A DNA stretch of 64,000 nt. Origin: Ectothiorhodospira sp. BSL-9 (lineage in GTDB: Bacteria > Pseudomonadota > Gammaproteobacteria > Ectothiorhodospirales > Ectothiorhodospiraceae). Location of the stretch: positions 2,800,001 to 2,864,000 of the forward strand of contig NZ_CP011994.1 in assembly GCF_001632845.1 (NCBI RefSeq), written 5' to 3'. The notes below the pieces were generated by a model. It was not told the DNA's origin and did no database searches. It worked only from the letters and a program-made list of their open reading frames with translations. The translations under genes and the position numbers were made by a program. Position 1 is the stretch's first letter; each line of letters begins with the position of its first letter. Positions 9,445-18,336 of the stretch are shown piece by piece.

Positions 9445-10463
9445 ATGCCTTCAGCACCGACCCCAATGCCCCGCTGATCAAGGCGCGCCTGCGTGCGACG
9501 CCAGCCGATTTTCAGGTGGATGAACTGCCCATTACCACGCCCGAGGGGGAGGGTGAGCATGTCTGGCTGCATCTGCGCAAGACCGGCCTCAACACGGATC
9601 AGCTGGCGGGCATGCTCGCTCGCGCGGCGGGGTTACCACGACGGGCCGTGAGTTATGCCGGGCTCAAGGATCGCCATGCGGTGACCACCCAGTGGTTCAG
9701 CGTCCATCTGCCCGGGTGTGACGCCCCCGACTGGTCTGATCACCTGCCGCCTGAAGTGGAGATCCTCACCGCCCAGCGGCACCGTCGCAAGCTGCAGACG
9801 GGGCATCTTCGCGGCAACCGCTTTCAGATCCGGCTACGGGACTGCGAGGGAGACCGAGAGGCAACGGAGGCACGGTTGCAGGCCATTGCCCATCGAGGTT
9901 TGCCGAATTTTTTCGGGGAACAGCGTTTTGGCCATGATCGTGGCAACCTGGACAAGGCTCGGGCACTGTTCTCTGGGGAGATTCGTGTACGCGACCGCAA
10001 GCTCAGGGGGCTATACCTCTCGGCGGCCCGCTCGGAGATCTTCAACCGGGTGCTGGCAAGGCGGGTGGAGGAGGATCACTGGGATCGGGCCATGCCCGGG
10101 GATGCGATGCAACTGGATGGTTCTCGCAGTTTCTTCATCCACCGGGAGGAGGATCCAACGGTGGCCGAGCGGGTGACCGCCTTCGAGATCCACCCCACCG
10201 GCCCACTATGGGGGCAGGGGGATGGCCTCACCGAGGGGATGGCAGCACGACTGGAAGCCGAGGTGCTGGAGGCCGCGGACCTGATCGACCTGGCCCGTGG
10301 CCTGGAAGGCGCTGGCCTGTCCCAGGAGCGGCGTGCCCTGCGCATCTGTGTGAAGGATCTGTGCTGGTGTTGGCTTGATGAGGCTGATCTGGAGCTGCGC
10401 TTCGAACTGCCCGCTGGTGCCTATGCCACCACGGTCATCCATGCCGTGGCGGACACGGCCTAA
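9441..10463 (+). CDS. truD: tRNA pseudouridine(13) synthase TruD
   Basis: Pseudouridine synthase (340 residues) that isomerises U13 of tRNA-Glu. The catalytic Asp is D77 in the YAGLKDRHA motif; NFFGEQRFG and the later RALRI segment mark the family, and length fits E. coli TruD (349). ATG 9441 overlaps the tsaB stop. In E. coli truD sits next to surE; here surE follows about 2 kb later, with three opposite-strand genes inserted between. The truD stop codon overlaps the stop codon of the convergent fnr-like gene (TAA 10461-10463 against the complement of 10460-10462), leaving no room for a separate terminator. Confidence 0.95.
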   Translation: MNAFSTDPNAPLIKARLRATPADFQVDELPITTPEGEGEHVWLHLRKTGLNTDQLAGMLARAAGLPRRAVSYAGLKDRHAVTTQWFSVHLPGCDAPDWSDHLPPEVEILTAQRHRRKLQTGHLRGNRFQIRLRDCEGDREATEARLQAIAHRGLPNFFGEQRFGHDRGNLDKARALFSGEIRVRDRKLRGLYLSAARSEIFNRVLARRVEEDHWDRAMPGDAMQLDGSRSFFIHREEDPTVAERVTAFEIHPTGPLWGQGDGLTEGMAARLEAEVLEAADLIDLARGLEGAGLSQERRALRICVKDLCWCWLDEADLELRFELPAGAYATTVIHAVADTA

Positions 10464-11233
10464 CCGATCCGGGGGGATCCAGTGACCGGGGCCAGCTTGC
10501 TCGAAGGATAGCCACCCCCCAGCTTGCTGAGCGCTTCGCGATCGTGAAGCGTCAGCACGCCTGCCTTTTCGGACACATAGCCACGACGCTTCCACTCCGC
10601 GAAGAAGCGGCTCACCGTCTCCACCGTCAGGCCCAGCAACTCGCCCGTCTCGGTGCGCGAGAGGGGCAGGGGTACCTGCTCATGGCCGCCGTTCTTGTCG
10701 GCCCAGTAGAGCAGGAAGGTGGCCAGGCGCTCGTTGGCCTTCTTGGTGCCCAGCTCCACGGCCAGGGTCTCCACCTGTTGCAGGGCAGCCGCCCAGCGGG
10801 CGAGCAGGGCATTGTTCAGGGTGGGATGGTCGGTCTGCAGGCGCTTGAGCACGTTCAGCGGCAACCGACAGACCTGCACCGGGGTGAGGGTCGTGGCGGT
10901 GTGATTGTAGGTCTGCCCCAGCAGGCTCTCCGCCCCCATGATATCCCCCTGGGTCAGCAGACGCAGGATCTGTTCACGGCCATTGACGGCGGTACGGGTG
11001 AGCTTGACCACGCCATCCTTGAGTGTGTAGGAGGCCACGGCCTCGGCATTTTCCTGATAGATCACCTCGCCCGCCGGAATCACCAGGTGTTCGGCGGGAT
11101 TATCGAGGCTTTCCACCACCGCATCCGGCAGGGCACCGAAAAGGCTCTCGGCACGCACGGGACAGCGCATGCAGTCGTTGTCCATGAGTGGGGCCGGTGG
11201 CCGGCCCCCGTTGGGTTTGTTTCGTATGCTCAT
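10460..11233 (-). CDS. Crp/Fnr-family transcriptional regulator, FNR-like with three of four cluster cysteines
   Basis: Cytoplasmic regulator (257 residues): N-terminal Cys motif, cyclic-nucleotide-binding-like beta-roll (about 35-145), dimerisation helix, and C-terminal winged helix-turn-helix. The recognition helix reads LTVETVSRFF, carrying the Glu/Ser/Arg triad that in FNR reads TTGAT-N4-ATCAA. FNR ligates its 4Fe-4S cluster with four Cys (20, 23, 29, 122 in E. coli). Here C21, C24 and C122 are present, but the third position is Ser30. It could bind a cluster with an alternative ligand or sense something else. It lies 27 bases downstream of the haem-c DUF3365 gene on the same strand. Its likely targets include the boxes near 52.3 and 53.2 kb (inference). 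Confidence 0.9.
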   Translation of the reverse strand: MSIRNKPNGGRPPAPLMDNDCMRCPVRAESLFGALPDAVVESLDNPAEHLVIPAGEVIYQENAEAVASYTLKDGVVKLTRTAVNGREQILRLLTQGDIMGAESLLGQTYNHTATTLTPVQVCRLPLNVLKRLQTDHPTLNNALLARWAAALQQVETLAVELGTKKANERLATFLLYWADKNGGHEQVPLPLSRTETGELLGLTVETVSRFFAEWKRRGYVSEKAGVLTLHDREALSKLGGGYPSSKLAPVTGSPRIG

Positions 11234-11260
11234 AGTACCGGGCCGGTGCCGATGATGTGG

Positions 11261-11836
11261 TTACATGGGTTGAACGAGGGTGAAGGCACCACGGATCTGT
11301 CCTTCTGAATAACCGGTGGCCTGGTCGTCGGGGTATTTGCGCAACAACGCCTGCTCCACGTCGTAGCGCACCTCGGCGCCATGGCAGGTCATGCACAATT
11401 CGCCAGCGGGAATGGCACGCATGTAGCGAATCTCCCGGACCCCGCCATCCTCCCGAACCTCGTGATGCTCCATGGTCTTGGGGTCCTCACCAGCCGCCAG
11501 GCGTTCCTCAAAGGCGTTGAGTACGCCACGCTCCCAATCGTCAGGAGCATTGTCGGGATTGCGCAGTTGCAGGCTGGTGCGGCCGGTCTGAATGCCGGTG
11601 CTTTCAGAGATCTCCTGGGCAATCTCGGGGGCTCGTTGGCTGCAAACGTCGATGGCATGCACCGGGCCCCCTTCCTCCACGGCAGTCTTGAGCTCGGTCT
11701 GCAGGGACTGGGCAAACTGCTGGACCGCCTCCCGGGCCTGCTCCAGATGGACTTCGGTATCATCCTGAGCCCACAGCGGAGTGTGGGCCAGCGCCATGGC
11801 CGCCAGGGCCAAACTGGGAAATATCGTTTGTCTCAT
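11261..11836 (-). CDS. Periplasmic DUF3365 (Tll0287-like) haem-c protein
   Basis: Exported protein of 191 residues: signal peptide (about 1-23, ending near LWAQ), a helical N-terminal half, then one c-type haem site Cys-Met-Thr-Cys-His (about residues 144-148). This is the DUF3365/Tll0287-like fold, which in related proteins is a haem-binding sensor module, often found fused to kinases or standing alone. RBS GGGAGG precedes the ATG. It is the first gene of a two-gene operon with the FNR-like regulator, suggesting a redox or gas-sensing role upstream of that regulator; this link is inference from order only. Haem attachment needs a Ccm system, not present in this window. Confidence 0.85.
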   Translation of the reverse strand: MRQTIFPSLALAAMALAHTPLWAQDDTEVHLEQAREAVQQFAQSLQTELKTAVEEGGPVHAIDVCSQRAPEIAQEISESTGIQTGRTSLQLRNPDNAPDDWERGVLNAFEERLAAGEDPKTMEHHEVREDGGVREIRYMRAIPAGELCMTCHGAEVRYDVEQALLRKYPDDQATGYSEGQIRGAFTLVQPM

Positions 11837-11884
11837 GTGAATCCCTCCCGCGATTTCACTGTTTTCCCGGCATGATCACTTGGC

Positions 11885-11893
11885 ATACTAGCA
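11885..11893 (-). promoter_or_regulatory. Possible extended -10 promoter for the DUF3365-fnr operon
   Basis: Read on the minus strand the segment is TGC-TAGTAT, an extended -10 pattern (TGN followed by a 4/6 match to TATAAT). It lies about 50 bases upstream of the DUF3365 ATG in an AT-rich patch. No convincing -35 lies 17 bases away. This is the best promoter-like segment in the gap, and weak. Confidence 0.25.
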
Positions 11894-11953
11894 TGAGATT
11901 ACTCAATAAAACCCACACTGGAATAATGAAATAGATGAAAGTTAGGATGAGCG

Positions 11954-12499
11954 TCAGTCCTTCAGCCGTAACAACACAAGAACGGCCCCGGTGCCACCCA
12001 TGGCTGGCGGGGCAGAGCAGTAGGCCAGCACCTCGGAACGCTGCCTGAGCCATTGGGCCACGCGACTCTTGAGCACCGGCCCTCTATTGCTGGAGCGCAG
12101 CCCCTTGCCGTGGATGATTCTCACGCAACGCAGGCGCCTTTCCCGGGCTTCAGCCAGGAACAGGACCAGGGCTTGATGGGCTTCGCGGGCGAAGAGACCA
12201 TGGAGGTCCAGTTCATCGGCAATGCGATACTGTCCCCGGCGCAGTTTCCGGAACACCTGCCGCTGCAGTCCCTCGGCCATATGGGTCAGTTCGTCGCCGG
12301 GTTGCACATCGATGCCATCAAAGGGATCCTCCTCCAGGGCCTCGATCACGCGACGGCGATCGGCCTCAGCCTGGCGAGGACGTGGCGGGGGAGGGCGGCG
12401 CTGCAAGGGCTGGCGGTCGCTGCGCACGGGCTGTACCTGCCCTACCGCGGCCCTGAACAGGGCCATGTCGTCGTCCTCCGGCAGTTCGTTGGGGGGCAT
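11954..12499 (-). CDS. Smr-domain DNA endonuclease-like protein (SmrA/YdaL type)
   Basis: Cytoplasmic protein of 181 residues with a charged, Arg/Pro-rich N-terminal half and a C-terminal Smr domain (about 95-175). The domain has the diagnostic DLHG motif followed by the HGKG loop (IIHGKGLRSSNRG) and a closing leucine-rich strand. Stand-alone Smr proteins nick DNA or act on RNA; the exact substrate here is unknown. The frame stays open to 12859, but ATG 12499 has GGAG seven bases ahead and gives the usual length; ATG 12520 is a weaker alternative. It is divergent from surE. Confidence 0.88.
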   Translation of the reverse strand: MPPNELPEDDDMALFRAAVGQVQPVRSDRQPLQRRPPPPRPRQAEADRRRVIEALEEDPFDGIDVQPGDELTHMAEGLQRQVFRKLRRGQYRIADELDLHGLFAREAHQALVLFLAEARERRLRCVRIIHGKGLRSSNRGPVLKSRVAQWLRQRSEVLAYCSAPPAMGGTGAVLVLLRLKD

Positions 12500-12542
12500 G
12501 ACAGATCTCCGTTGGGACATGCGTCTAACACGGGGTTTCCAG

Positions 12543-12548
12543 TATATT
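12543..12548 (+). promoter_or_regulatory. Possible -10 element for the surE operon
   Basis: TATATT (5/6 match to TATAAT) lies 27 bases before the surE ATG in the short surE/smr divergent gap. No good -35 is found at 16-18 bases upstream, so the call is weak. Confidence 0.25.
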
Positions 12549-12575
12549 AGCCACCTGACTTCACAGTGACCCACT

Positions 12576-13331
12576 ATGCGTATCCTGCTCAGTAATGACG
12601 ATGGTGTCCATGCACCAGGACTGCAACAGCTGGCCAAGACCCTGCGTGGCCGGGGCCAGGTGACCGTGGTGGCTCCGGATCGGGACCGCAGCGGTGCCAG
12701 CAATTCACTCACGCTTTCGCGACCGTTGCGGGCCACCACACTGGATAACGGTGACGTGCGTGTGGACGGTACGCCCACGGACTGCGTGCACCTGGCCTTG
12801 ACCGGTCTGCTGGCCGAGGAGCCGGACATGGTCATCTCCGGCATCAATGCCGGCGCCAACCTGGGTGACGATGTTCTTTATTCGGGTACGGTGGCTGCCG
12901 CCATGGAAGGGCGGTTTCTGGGGCTACCGGCGATTGCCGTCTCCCTGGCAGGCCAGCAGCAATGCAAGCATTATGATTCCGCCGCCCAGGTGGTCCTGGA
13001 ACTGCTGGATCGACTGCGCAGCATTCCACTTCCTTCCGACACCATCCTCAATGTCAACGTTCCCGACCTGCCCCGGGGCGAGATCCGGGGCTATCAGGCC
13101 ACCCGCCTTGGGCATCGTCACAAGGCGGAGCCGGTGACCCGCTCTACCGATCCCCGGGGTCGTCCCATCTACTGGGTGGGTCCTTCAGGCCCGGAACAGG
13201 ACGCCGGGCTGGGGACCGACTTCCATGCCGTGCGCTCCGGCTACGTTTCGGTCACGCCGATTCAGGTGGACCTGACCCGCTACGAGGCCATGGACATCGT
13301 CAGCCGCTGGCTCACGGAGGGCGAGGCTTGA
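12576..13331 (+). CDS. surE: 5'/3'-nucleotidase SurE
   Basis: Metal-dependent nucleoside monophosphate phosphatase and exopolyphosphatase (251 residues), acting in stationary-phase survival. The N-terminal ILLSNDDG motif supplies the paired metal-binding Asp residues (D8, D9), with Ser/Asn ligands later (SNSLTLSRP and GINAGANLG). It heads the classical surE-pcm-yqaA-nlpD-rpoS stationary-phase block. Length equals E. coli SurE (253). Confidence 0.95.
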   Translation: MRILLSNDDGVHAPGLQQLAKTLRGRGQVTVVAPDRDRSGASNSLTLSRPLRATTLDNGDVRVDGTPTDCVHLALTGLLAEEPDMVISGINAGANLGDDVLYSGTVAAAMEGRFLGLPAIAVSLAGQQQCKHYDSAAQVVLELLDRLRSIPLPSDTILNVNVPDLPRGEIRGYQATRLGHRHKAEPVTRSTDPRGRPIYWVGPSGPEQDAGLGTDFHAVRSGYVSVTPIQVDLTRYEAMDIVSRWLTEGEA

Positions 13332-13354
13332 ATCATGATCTGACCGGAATCGGC

Positions 13355-13993
13355 ATGACGTCCCAGCGTGCCCGGGATCGTCTGGCCGGGCGTCTTCGAG
13401 AACTGGGCATCCGTGATCCCCGGGTGCTGGAGGTGATTCGCGCCACGCCCCGCCATCTGTTCGTGGACGAGGCCCTGGCGCACCGCGCCTATGAAAACAC
13501 CGCCCTGCCCATCGGGTTTGGCCAGACCATCTCCCAACCCTACATCGTCGCCCGCATGACCGAGGCGCTGTTGGCCGAGGCCACGCCGCAGATGGTGCTG
13601 GAGGTGGGCACAGGCTCCGGGTATCAGGCAGCCGTACTGGCACAACTGGTGGAACGGGTGATCAGCCTGGAAAGGATTCGCCCGCTACAGCGCCAGGCCC
13701 GTGAAGTGCTCAGCCTCATGCGGTTGCAGAACATCAGCCTGCGTCATGTGGATGGCCATCATGGCTGGCCGGAAAACGCCCCCTACGATGCCATCCTGCT
13801 CACCGCAGCGCCCCGGGTGATCCCCGAGGCCCTGCTGCTGCAACTGGCTATGGGCGGGCAGTTACTGGCCCCGGTGGGTGAGGAGAGCGGGGCGCAGACC
13901 CTGGTACGCATCACACGCACCCCGGAGGCCTATGTGAGACAGGATCTGGGCCCGGTGAGTTTTGTGCCGCTGTTGCCGGGAGAGGTGCCATGA
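13355..13993 (+). CDS. pcm: Protein-L-isoaspartate O-methyltransferase Pcm
   Basis: SAM-dependent enzyme (212 residues from the chosen start) that methylates isoaspartyl residues in aged proteins. SAM motif I is [13 protein letters not shown]; the PCMT helices [21 protein letters not shown] and the post-I segment are intact. The frame opens at TTG 13328, overlapping the surE stop region, but ATG 13355 gives the family-typical N terminus [10 protein letters not shown], as in pseudomonads, so it is preferred. It ends in an ATGA overlap with the next gene. Confidence 0.93.
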   Translation: MTSQRARDRLAGRLRELGIRDPRVLEVIRATPRHLFVDEALAHRAYENTALPIGFGQTISQPYIVARMTEALLAEATPQMVLEVGTGSGYQAAVLAQLVERVISLERIRPLQRQAREVLSLMRLQNISLRHVDGHHGWPENAPYDAILLTAAPRVIPEALLLQLAMGGQLLAPVGEESGAQTLVRITRTPEAYVRQDLGPVSFVPLLPGEVP

Positions 13994-14574
13994 GGCTCTT
14001 TGGTCCCTTGTATGACCGGGTGATGATGTGGTCGCGACATCGCCATGCCCCGCGCTATCTGGCGGGACTGTCGTTCGCCGAATCGTCTTTTTTTCCCGTA
14101 CCCCCCGACGTGATGCTGGCCCCCATGGCGGCAGCGCGCCCCGATCGAGCCATGCGCCTGGCCCTGATCACCACGGTATTCTCCGTACTGGGCGGCCTGC
14201 TCGGATACCTGCTGGGCTACCTGGCCTTTGAGCTGCTTCAGCCGGTGATTGTGGGGGCGGGCTATGGCGAGGAGCTTGTACGCGCCCAGGAGTGGTTCTC
14301 CGTGTGGGGCGTCTGGGTGGTCCTGGTGGCCGGCTTCTCGCCCATCCCCTACAAGCTCTTCACCGTCACCGCCGGGGCCCTGTCCATGGCGCTGCTGCCT
14401 TTCGTGGTGGCCTCGTTCCTGGGCCGGGGGGCACGCTTTTTCGCCGTGGCCCTGATCATCAGCTGGCTGGGCCCCCGGGTGGAACCGCGCCTGCGCCCGT
14501 ACATCGAATGGATAGGATGGGCGTCGGTCATCCTGCTGGTTCTGGCGGTGATCATTTATCAGTTACAGGGGTGA
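13990..14574 (+). CDS. YqaA-family inner-membrane protein (DedA/VTT superfamily)
   Basis: Inner-membrane protein of 194 residues with four to five hydrophobic helices and the SNARE-associated/VTT-like pattern: an ES.F.P.PPDV re-entrant segment (about 32-42), a G-rich helix around 65-80, and the [13 protein letters not shown] stretch (about 118-132) with Pro and Lys inside a membrane segment. DedA-superfamily members move or flip lipids such as undecaprenyl phosphate; the YqaA branch has no assigned substrate. It is placed between pcm and nlpD, a common gammaproteobacterial arrangement, and overlaps pcm by four bases. Confidence 0.9.
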   Translation: MRLFGPLYDRVMMWSRHRHAPRYLAGLSFAESSFFPVPPDVMLAPMAAARPDRAMRLALITTVFSVLGGLLGYLLGYLAFELLQPVIVGAGYGEELVRAQEWFSVWGVWVVLVAGFSPIPYKLFTVTAGALSMALLPFVVASFLGRGARFFAVALIISWLGPRVEPRLRPYIEWIGWASVILLVLAVIIYQLQG

Positions 14575-14590
14575 GAAACAAACTGTGCGC

Positions 14591-15439
14591 ATGGCAGCGG
14601 TGGCAGCCTGGGTGCTTATCCTGCTGATGCTGGCCGCCTGCGGCACGCCTCAGAGGTCGGGTGAATTGGGATTCCGCTCTGGCGTGCACACGGTGCGGCA
14701 TCACGAAACCCTGTATGCCATCGCCTGGCGCTATGGTCTCGAATGGCAGGACCTGGCCCGCTGGAACGATATCGACGAACCCTACACGATCTATCCTGGG
14801 CAGCGTTTGCGCATGAACCCGCCGCCCGGCGACCGTCAACGCACCGTGGCTCAGGCGCCGCCAGCGCAGCGGGGCGGAACGCCCCGCGAGACCCGCAACG
14901 AACCGCCGCCAGTACAGCAACCCCGTCCAGTCGAGCCGCGAGCCGAGAGGCCGCCAGCACAGCAACCTCGTCCGGTCGAGTCGCGACCCGAGACGGCCCC
15001 TCAGGCCAGATCCACCCCCCCGGCCTCCAGCTCACCACCCACGCAACGCAGCACTGCCTCCAGCGGGGCCATCGACTGGCGCTGGCCTACCGACGGCGAG
15101 GTGATACGCTCGTTCCCGGCCTCCGGCACCGGCAAGCGGGGGATCGGCATCTCGGGGCAGCCGGGCCAGTCGGTGCGGGCCGCCGCCAGGGGGCGGGTCG
15201 TCTACAGCGGAAGTGGACTTGTCGGATATGGAAAGCTTATCATCGTCAAACACGATGACACCTATCTCAGCGCCTATGCGCACAACGAGAAAATCCTTGT
15301 AAATGAAGGAGCTGAGGTGTCTCAGGGGCAGGAGATCGCGCTCCTTGGCGACACTGGAACCGATCGCCCCATGCTGCATTTCGAGATCAGAAAAGACGGG
15401 AGGCCCGTGGATCCATCAAGCTATTTGCCGAGTCGATAA
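14591..15439 (+). CDS. nlpD: Lipoprotein NlpD, LysM and degenerate M23 domain, amidase activator
   Basis: Outer-membrane lipoprotein (282 residues). The signal peptide ends in the lipobox LMLAA-Cys. A LysM peptidoglycan-binding domain follows (about 35-78, HTVRHHETLYAIAWRYG), then a long Pro/Arg/Gln repeat-rich linker (about 85-160) with the repeated unit QQPRPVE, then a LytM/M23 domain. The zinc site is incomplete: the usual HxGxD is replaced by RGIGIS, while the SAYAH and LHFEIR elements remain, as in E. coli NlpD. It should therefore activate an amidase such as AmiC rather than cut peptidoglycan itself. ATG 14591 is chosen; GTG 14585 in frame is the alternative. In E. coli the main rpoS promoter lies inside nlpD. 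Confidence 0.93.
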   Translation: MAAVAAWVLILLMLAACGTPQRSGELGFRSGVHTVRHHETLYAIAWRYGLEWQDLARWNDIDEPYTIYPGQRLRMNPPPGDRQRTVAQAPPAQRGGTPRETRNEPPPVQQPRPVEPRAERPPAQQPRPVESRPETAPQARSTPPASSSPPTQRSTASSGAIDWRWPTDGEVIRSFPASGTGKRGIGISGQPGQSVRAAARGRVVYSGSGLVGYGKLIIVKHDDTYLSAYAHNEKILVNEGAEVSQGQEIALLGDTGTDRPMLHFEIRKDGRPVDPSSYLPSR

Positions 15440-15472
15440 AACAAGGGGCAACCGCCCCGCACAGGAGGTCAC

Positions 15473-16540
15473 ATGCCGAGAAGGCGAGATAAGAACCCCG
15501 TGTACGAGGATGGTGAGGAAAAGGTTGAGGAGGAAGTGCTGTCGGAACCTGAGGACCGGGTGACAGCGTCACTGAAGGACGCTGAAGAAAGTGACACCAC
15601 CCCGATGCTGTCGGATGAGGTGGTGGGATCGAGTACCCAGGACGACGCGGAGGATGAAGAAGATGAGGAGAAGGTCGTGTTCGCCGCGGGCGAACCTCCC
15701 AGGGCCGACCTGGACGCCACCCGGCTGTACCTCAGCGAGATCGAGTTCTCCCCTTTATTAACGCCGGAGGAGGAGGTGTATTACGCCCGCCTGGCCCAGA
15801 AGGGAGACGAAACCGGCCGACGCAAGATGATCGAGTGCAATCTGCGCCTTGTGGTCAAGATTGCCCGACGCTACATGAATCGGGGCCTGGCGCTTCTGGA
15901 TCTGATTGAAGAAGGCAACCTGGGCCTGATCCGCGCCGTGGAGAAGTTCGATCCGGAGCGTGGCTTCCGCTTTTCCACCTACGCCACCTGGTGGATCCGT
16001 CAGACCATCGAGCGGGCCATCATGAACCAGACCCGCACCATTCGCCTGCCCATCCACGTGATCAAGGAGCTCAACGTCTACCTGCGTGCCGCCCGCAAGC
16101 TGGCCCAGGAGCTGGACCACGAGCCCACCGCCGAGGAAGTGGCCCGCCACCTGGACAAGCCGGTACAGGACGTCAAGCGGATGCTGGCGCTTTCCGAGCG
16201 GGTGACCTCGGTGGATCTCCCCATCGGCAAGGATGGCGACCGCCCCCTGCTGGACGTGATTCCCGACGAGCATACTCCCGAGCCCTCCGACCTTATCCAG
16301 GATGAGGATGTGGTGCAGTACGTGGATGACTGGCTCATGGAACTGGACGAGAAACAACGGGAGGTGATCGTTCGCCGCTTCGGCCTGCACGGGTTTGAGC
16401 GTGCCACCCTGGAGCAGGTGGGCTTCGAGCTGGGCGTGACCCGGGAGCGGGTGCGCCAGATACAGATGGATGCCCTGAAAAGACTGCGCAAGATCCTGGA
16501 AAGTCGGGGATTCTCGGAGGATACCCTGCTGCAGAATTGA
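15473..16540 (+). CDS. rpoS: RNA polymerase sigma factor RpoS
   Basis: General stress/stationary-phase sigma factor (355 residues). Region 1.2 starts near residue 80 ([16 protein letters not shown]); region 2 ([39 protein letters not shown]), region 3 and region 4 ([19 protein letters not shown]) are complete. A very acidic, Glu/Asp-rich N-terminal extension of about 75 residues makes the protein some 25 residues longer than E. coli RpoS (330). A strong AGGAGG lies 7 bases before the ATG. Position right after nlpD is diagnostic. Translation control by an upstream leader and small RNAs is likely by analogy but not visible here. Confidence 0.95.
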   Translation: MPRRRDKNPVYEDGEEKVEEEVLSEPEDRVTASLKDAEESDTTPMLSDEVVGSSTQDDAEDEEDEEKVVFAAGEPPRADLDATRLYLSEIEFSPLLTPEEEVYYARLAQKGDETGRRKMIECNLRLVVKIARRYMNRGLALLDLIEEGNLGLIRAVEKFDPERGFRFSTYATWWIRQTIERAIMNQTRTIRLPIHVIKELNVYLRAARKLAQELDHEPTAEEVARHLDKPVQDVKRMLALSERVTSVDLPIGKDGDRPLLDVIPDEHTPEPSDLIQDEDVVQYVDDWLMELDEKQREVIVRRFGLHGFERATLEQVGFELGVTRERVRQIQMDALKRLRKILESRGFSEDTLLQN

Positions 16541-16545
16541 GTCGC

Positions 16546-16920
16546 TTAGCCCGGGATCAACAGTACCGCCGCCACTCTGCGCCCTTCGCCCATGACGATG
16601 TTGTAGGTTCGGCATGCCGCCGACGTGTCCATCACCTCCAGGCCGATACCCTGGGCACGGATGGCATACAGCACCTCCCGGGGAGGCCAGCGCAGGGTGG
16701 GGCCGGTCCCCAGGAGCACAATCTCGGGAGACAGCGCCAGCACGGGCTCGAGAGCCTCGAGCTTGAGGTCATCCACACGGGAGACCGGCCACTGGGGTAT
16801 GAGTTGATCGGGCAGCACCACCACGCTCTCATGATGAGCCACCTGGTTCACCTGCACCCCACCACCCCCATAGGCGGTGATGATGTTCTGGCCCTCGCCA
16901 TACTCACGCGTCATCTTCAT
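16546..16920 (-). CDS. Mth938-like domain protein (DUF498/NDUFAF3-like)
   Basis: Small cytoplasmic protein (124 residues) of the Mth938/DUF498 family, the domain found in the human complex I assembly factor NDUFAF3. The signature strand EIVLLGTGPTLRWPP and the late MDTSAACRTYNIVMGEGRRVAA segment are clear. The bacterial function is unknown. It converges on rpoS with a gap of only 5 bases and is divergent from alaC, a frequent arrangement in gammaproteobacteria. The ATG at 16920 or the in-frame ATG at 16914 could both be used; neither has a strong ribosome site. Confidence 0.85.
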   Translation of the reverse strand: MKMTREYGEGQNIITAYGGGGVQVNQVAHHESVVVLPDQLIPQWPVSRVDDLKLEALEPVLALSPEIVLLGTGPTLRWPPREVLYAIRAQGIGLEVMDTSAACRTYNIVMGEGRRVAAVLLIPG

Positions 16921-16984
16921 GAGTTAAAAGTACAACCCAGCCAGGCCGCAGGCAAGCCGCAGCGGGCAGCCTCAGGCGCATTGA

Positions 16985-17013
16985 TTGACAGTCCCGGGGT
17001 GCCCCTTTATTGT
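16985..17013 (+). promoter_or_regulatory. Sigma-70 type promoter for alaC
   Basis: A perfect -35 TTGACA (16985-16990), 17-base spacer, and TATTGT -10 (17008-17013, 4/6). Predicted transcription start is near 17020, downstream of the in-frame TTG at 17010. This supports GTG 17058 as the real alaC start. Confidence 0.6.
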
Positions 17014-17057
17014 TTCTGGTTTCCCTTTTCCCGACTCTCCAGCCCTTGGAAACACCC

Positions 17058-18257
17058 GTGATCGACGACTTTCCCAGAATCAAGCGTCTTCCGCCGTATG
17101 TCTTCAGCATTGTCAACGACCTGAAGGCCAAGGCCCGCGCCCGGGGCGAGGATGTGATTGATTTCGGCATGGGGAACCCTGATCAGCCCACGCCGCCCCA
17201 TATCGTCGAGAAACTGGTGGAAGTCTCTCGCCGCGGCGACACCCATCGCTATTCCGTATCCAAGGGCATCCCGCGCCTGCGCCGCGCCATCTGCCGCTGG
17301 TACAAGGACAACTACGATGTGGATCTGGATCCGGAGACCGAATCCATTGTCACCATTGGCTCCAAGGAGGGCCTGGCGCATCTGGCCCTGGCCACCCTGG
17401 GGCCCGGCGACGCGGTTCTGGTGCCCAACCCGGCCTATCCCATCCACCCCTATGGGTGCGTGATCGCCGGCGCCGACATCCGTCATGTCCCCCTGACGCC
17501 GGATGTGGATTTCTTCGCGGAACTGGAGCGGGGCATCCAGGAATCCTGGCCGCGCCCGAAGATGCTGATCCTGAATTTCCCGGCCAACCCCACCACCCAG
17601 TGTGTGGACCTGGAATTCTTCGAGAAGGTGGTGGCCATTGCCCGGGAGCACAAGATCTGGGTCGTGCACGATCTGGCCTATGCCGAGATCGTCTTCGATG
17701 GCTACAAGGCCCCCTCCATCCTGCAGGTGCCCGGCGCGAAGGATCTGGCGGTGGAGTTCTACACCCTCTCCAAGAGCTACAACATGCCCGGATGGCGCGT
17801 GGGTTTCATGTGCGGCAATCCCACCCTGGTGGCGGCCCTGGGGCGCATCAAGTCCTACCTGGACTATGGCACCTTCACCCCCATCCAGGTGGCGGCCATT
17901 GCCGCGCTTGAAGGGCCGCAGGACTGCGTGGAAGAGATCCGCCAGCTCTATCTCAACCGCCGCGACGTGCTCTGCGACGGGCTCAATGCCCTGGGCTGGG
18001 AAGTGGAAAAGCCCAAGGCCACCATGTTCGTCTGGGCGCCGATCCCGGAGCCTTACCGGGAAATGGGTTCACTGGAGTTTTGCAAGAAGCTGTTGCGTGA
18101 TGCCAAGGTGGCGGTATCGCCGGGCATCGGTTTCGGCAATCACGGCGATACCCATGTGCGCTTCGGTCTGATCGAAAACGAGCATCGCACCCGCCAGGCC
18201 CTGCGCGGTATCAAGGCCATGTTCCGCGAGGATCAGCGCAAGGCTGAGACCGCTTGA
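17058..18257 (+). CDS. alaC: Alanine transaminase AlaC (class I/II aminotransferase)
   Basis: PLP-dependent aminotransferase (399 residues from GTG 17058) making alanine from pyruvate with glutamate. Family features are [15 protein letters not shown] at the N terminus, [12 protein letters not shown], the [11 protein letters not shown] loop, NFPANPTT, and the PLP lysine in the [14 protein letters not shown] motif. The frame is open back to TTG 17010, but the promoter at 16985 and comparison with family N termini favour 17058. A monocistronic unit: a strong hairpin follows the stop. Confidence 0.92.
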   Translation: MIDDFPRIKRLPPYVFSIVNDLKAKARARGEDVIDFGMGNPDQPTPPHIVEKLVEVSRRGDTHRYSVSKGIPRLRRAICRWYKDNYDVDLDPETESIVTIGSKEGLAHLALATLGPGDAVLVPNPAYPIHPYGCVIAGADIRHVPLTPDVDFFAELERGIQESWPRPKMLILNFPANPTTQCVDLEFFEKVVAIAREHKIWVVHDLAYAEIVFDGYKAPSILQVPGAKDLAVEFYTLSKSYNMPGWRVGFMCGNPTLVAALGRIKSYLDYGTFTPIQVAAIAALEGPQDCVEEIRQLYLNRRDVLCDGLNALGWEVEKPKATMFVWAPIPEPYREMGSLEFCKKLLRDAKVAVSPGIGFGNHGDTHVRFGLIENEHRTRQALRGIKAMFREDQRKAETA

Positions 18258-18266
18258 GTGCGGCGG

Positions 18267-18289
18267 GCCCGGCGGACGAGTCGCCGGGC
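18267..18289 (+). terminator. Hairpin after alaC
   Basis: Perfect 8-bp GC stem GCCCGGCG / CGCCGGGC with a 7-base loop, 10 bases after the alaC stop. There is no U-run behind it, so it may act in 3'-end stabilisation or with Rho rather than as a classical intrinsic terminator. Confidence 0.5.
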
Positions 18290-18310
18290 TGTCCCCCCAC
18301 CCCTGCAGCG

Positions 18311-18336
18311 CCTGTCGGTGCCATGGTGCCGACAGG
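18311..18336 (+). terminator. Second hairpin after alaC
   Basis: Stem CCTGTCGG / CCGACAGG (8 bp, perfect) with a 10-base loop containing the palindrome CCATGG. No U-run follows. Together with the preceding hairpin it forms a tandem structured 3' region. Confidence 0.4.

Noticed and set aside
12500-12859. N-terminal extension of the Smr protein to 301 residues
   Set aside because: It would run antisense through the surE start region; ATG 12499 has its own ribosome site and gives the normal family length.
14591-15439. NlpD as an active peptidoglycan hydrolase
   Set aside because: The first zinc-ligand motif of M23 enzymes is lost, as in characterised NlpD; an amidase-activator role fits better.
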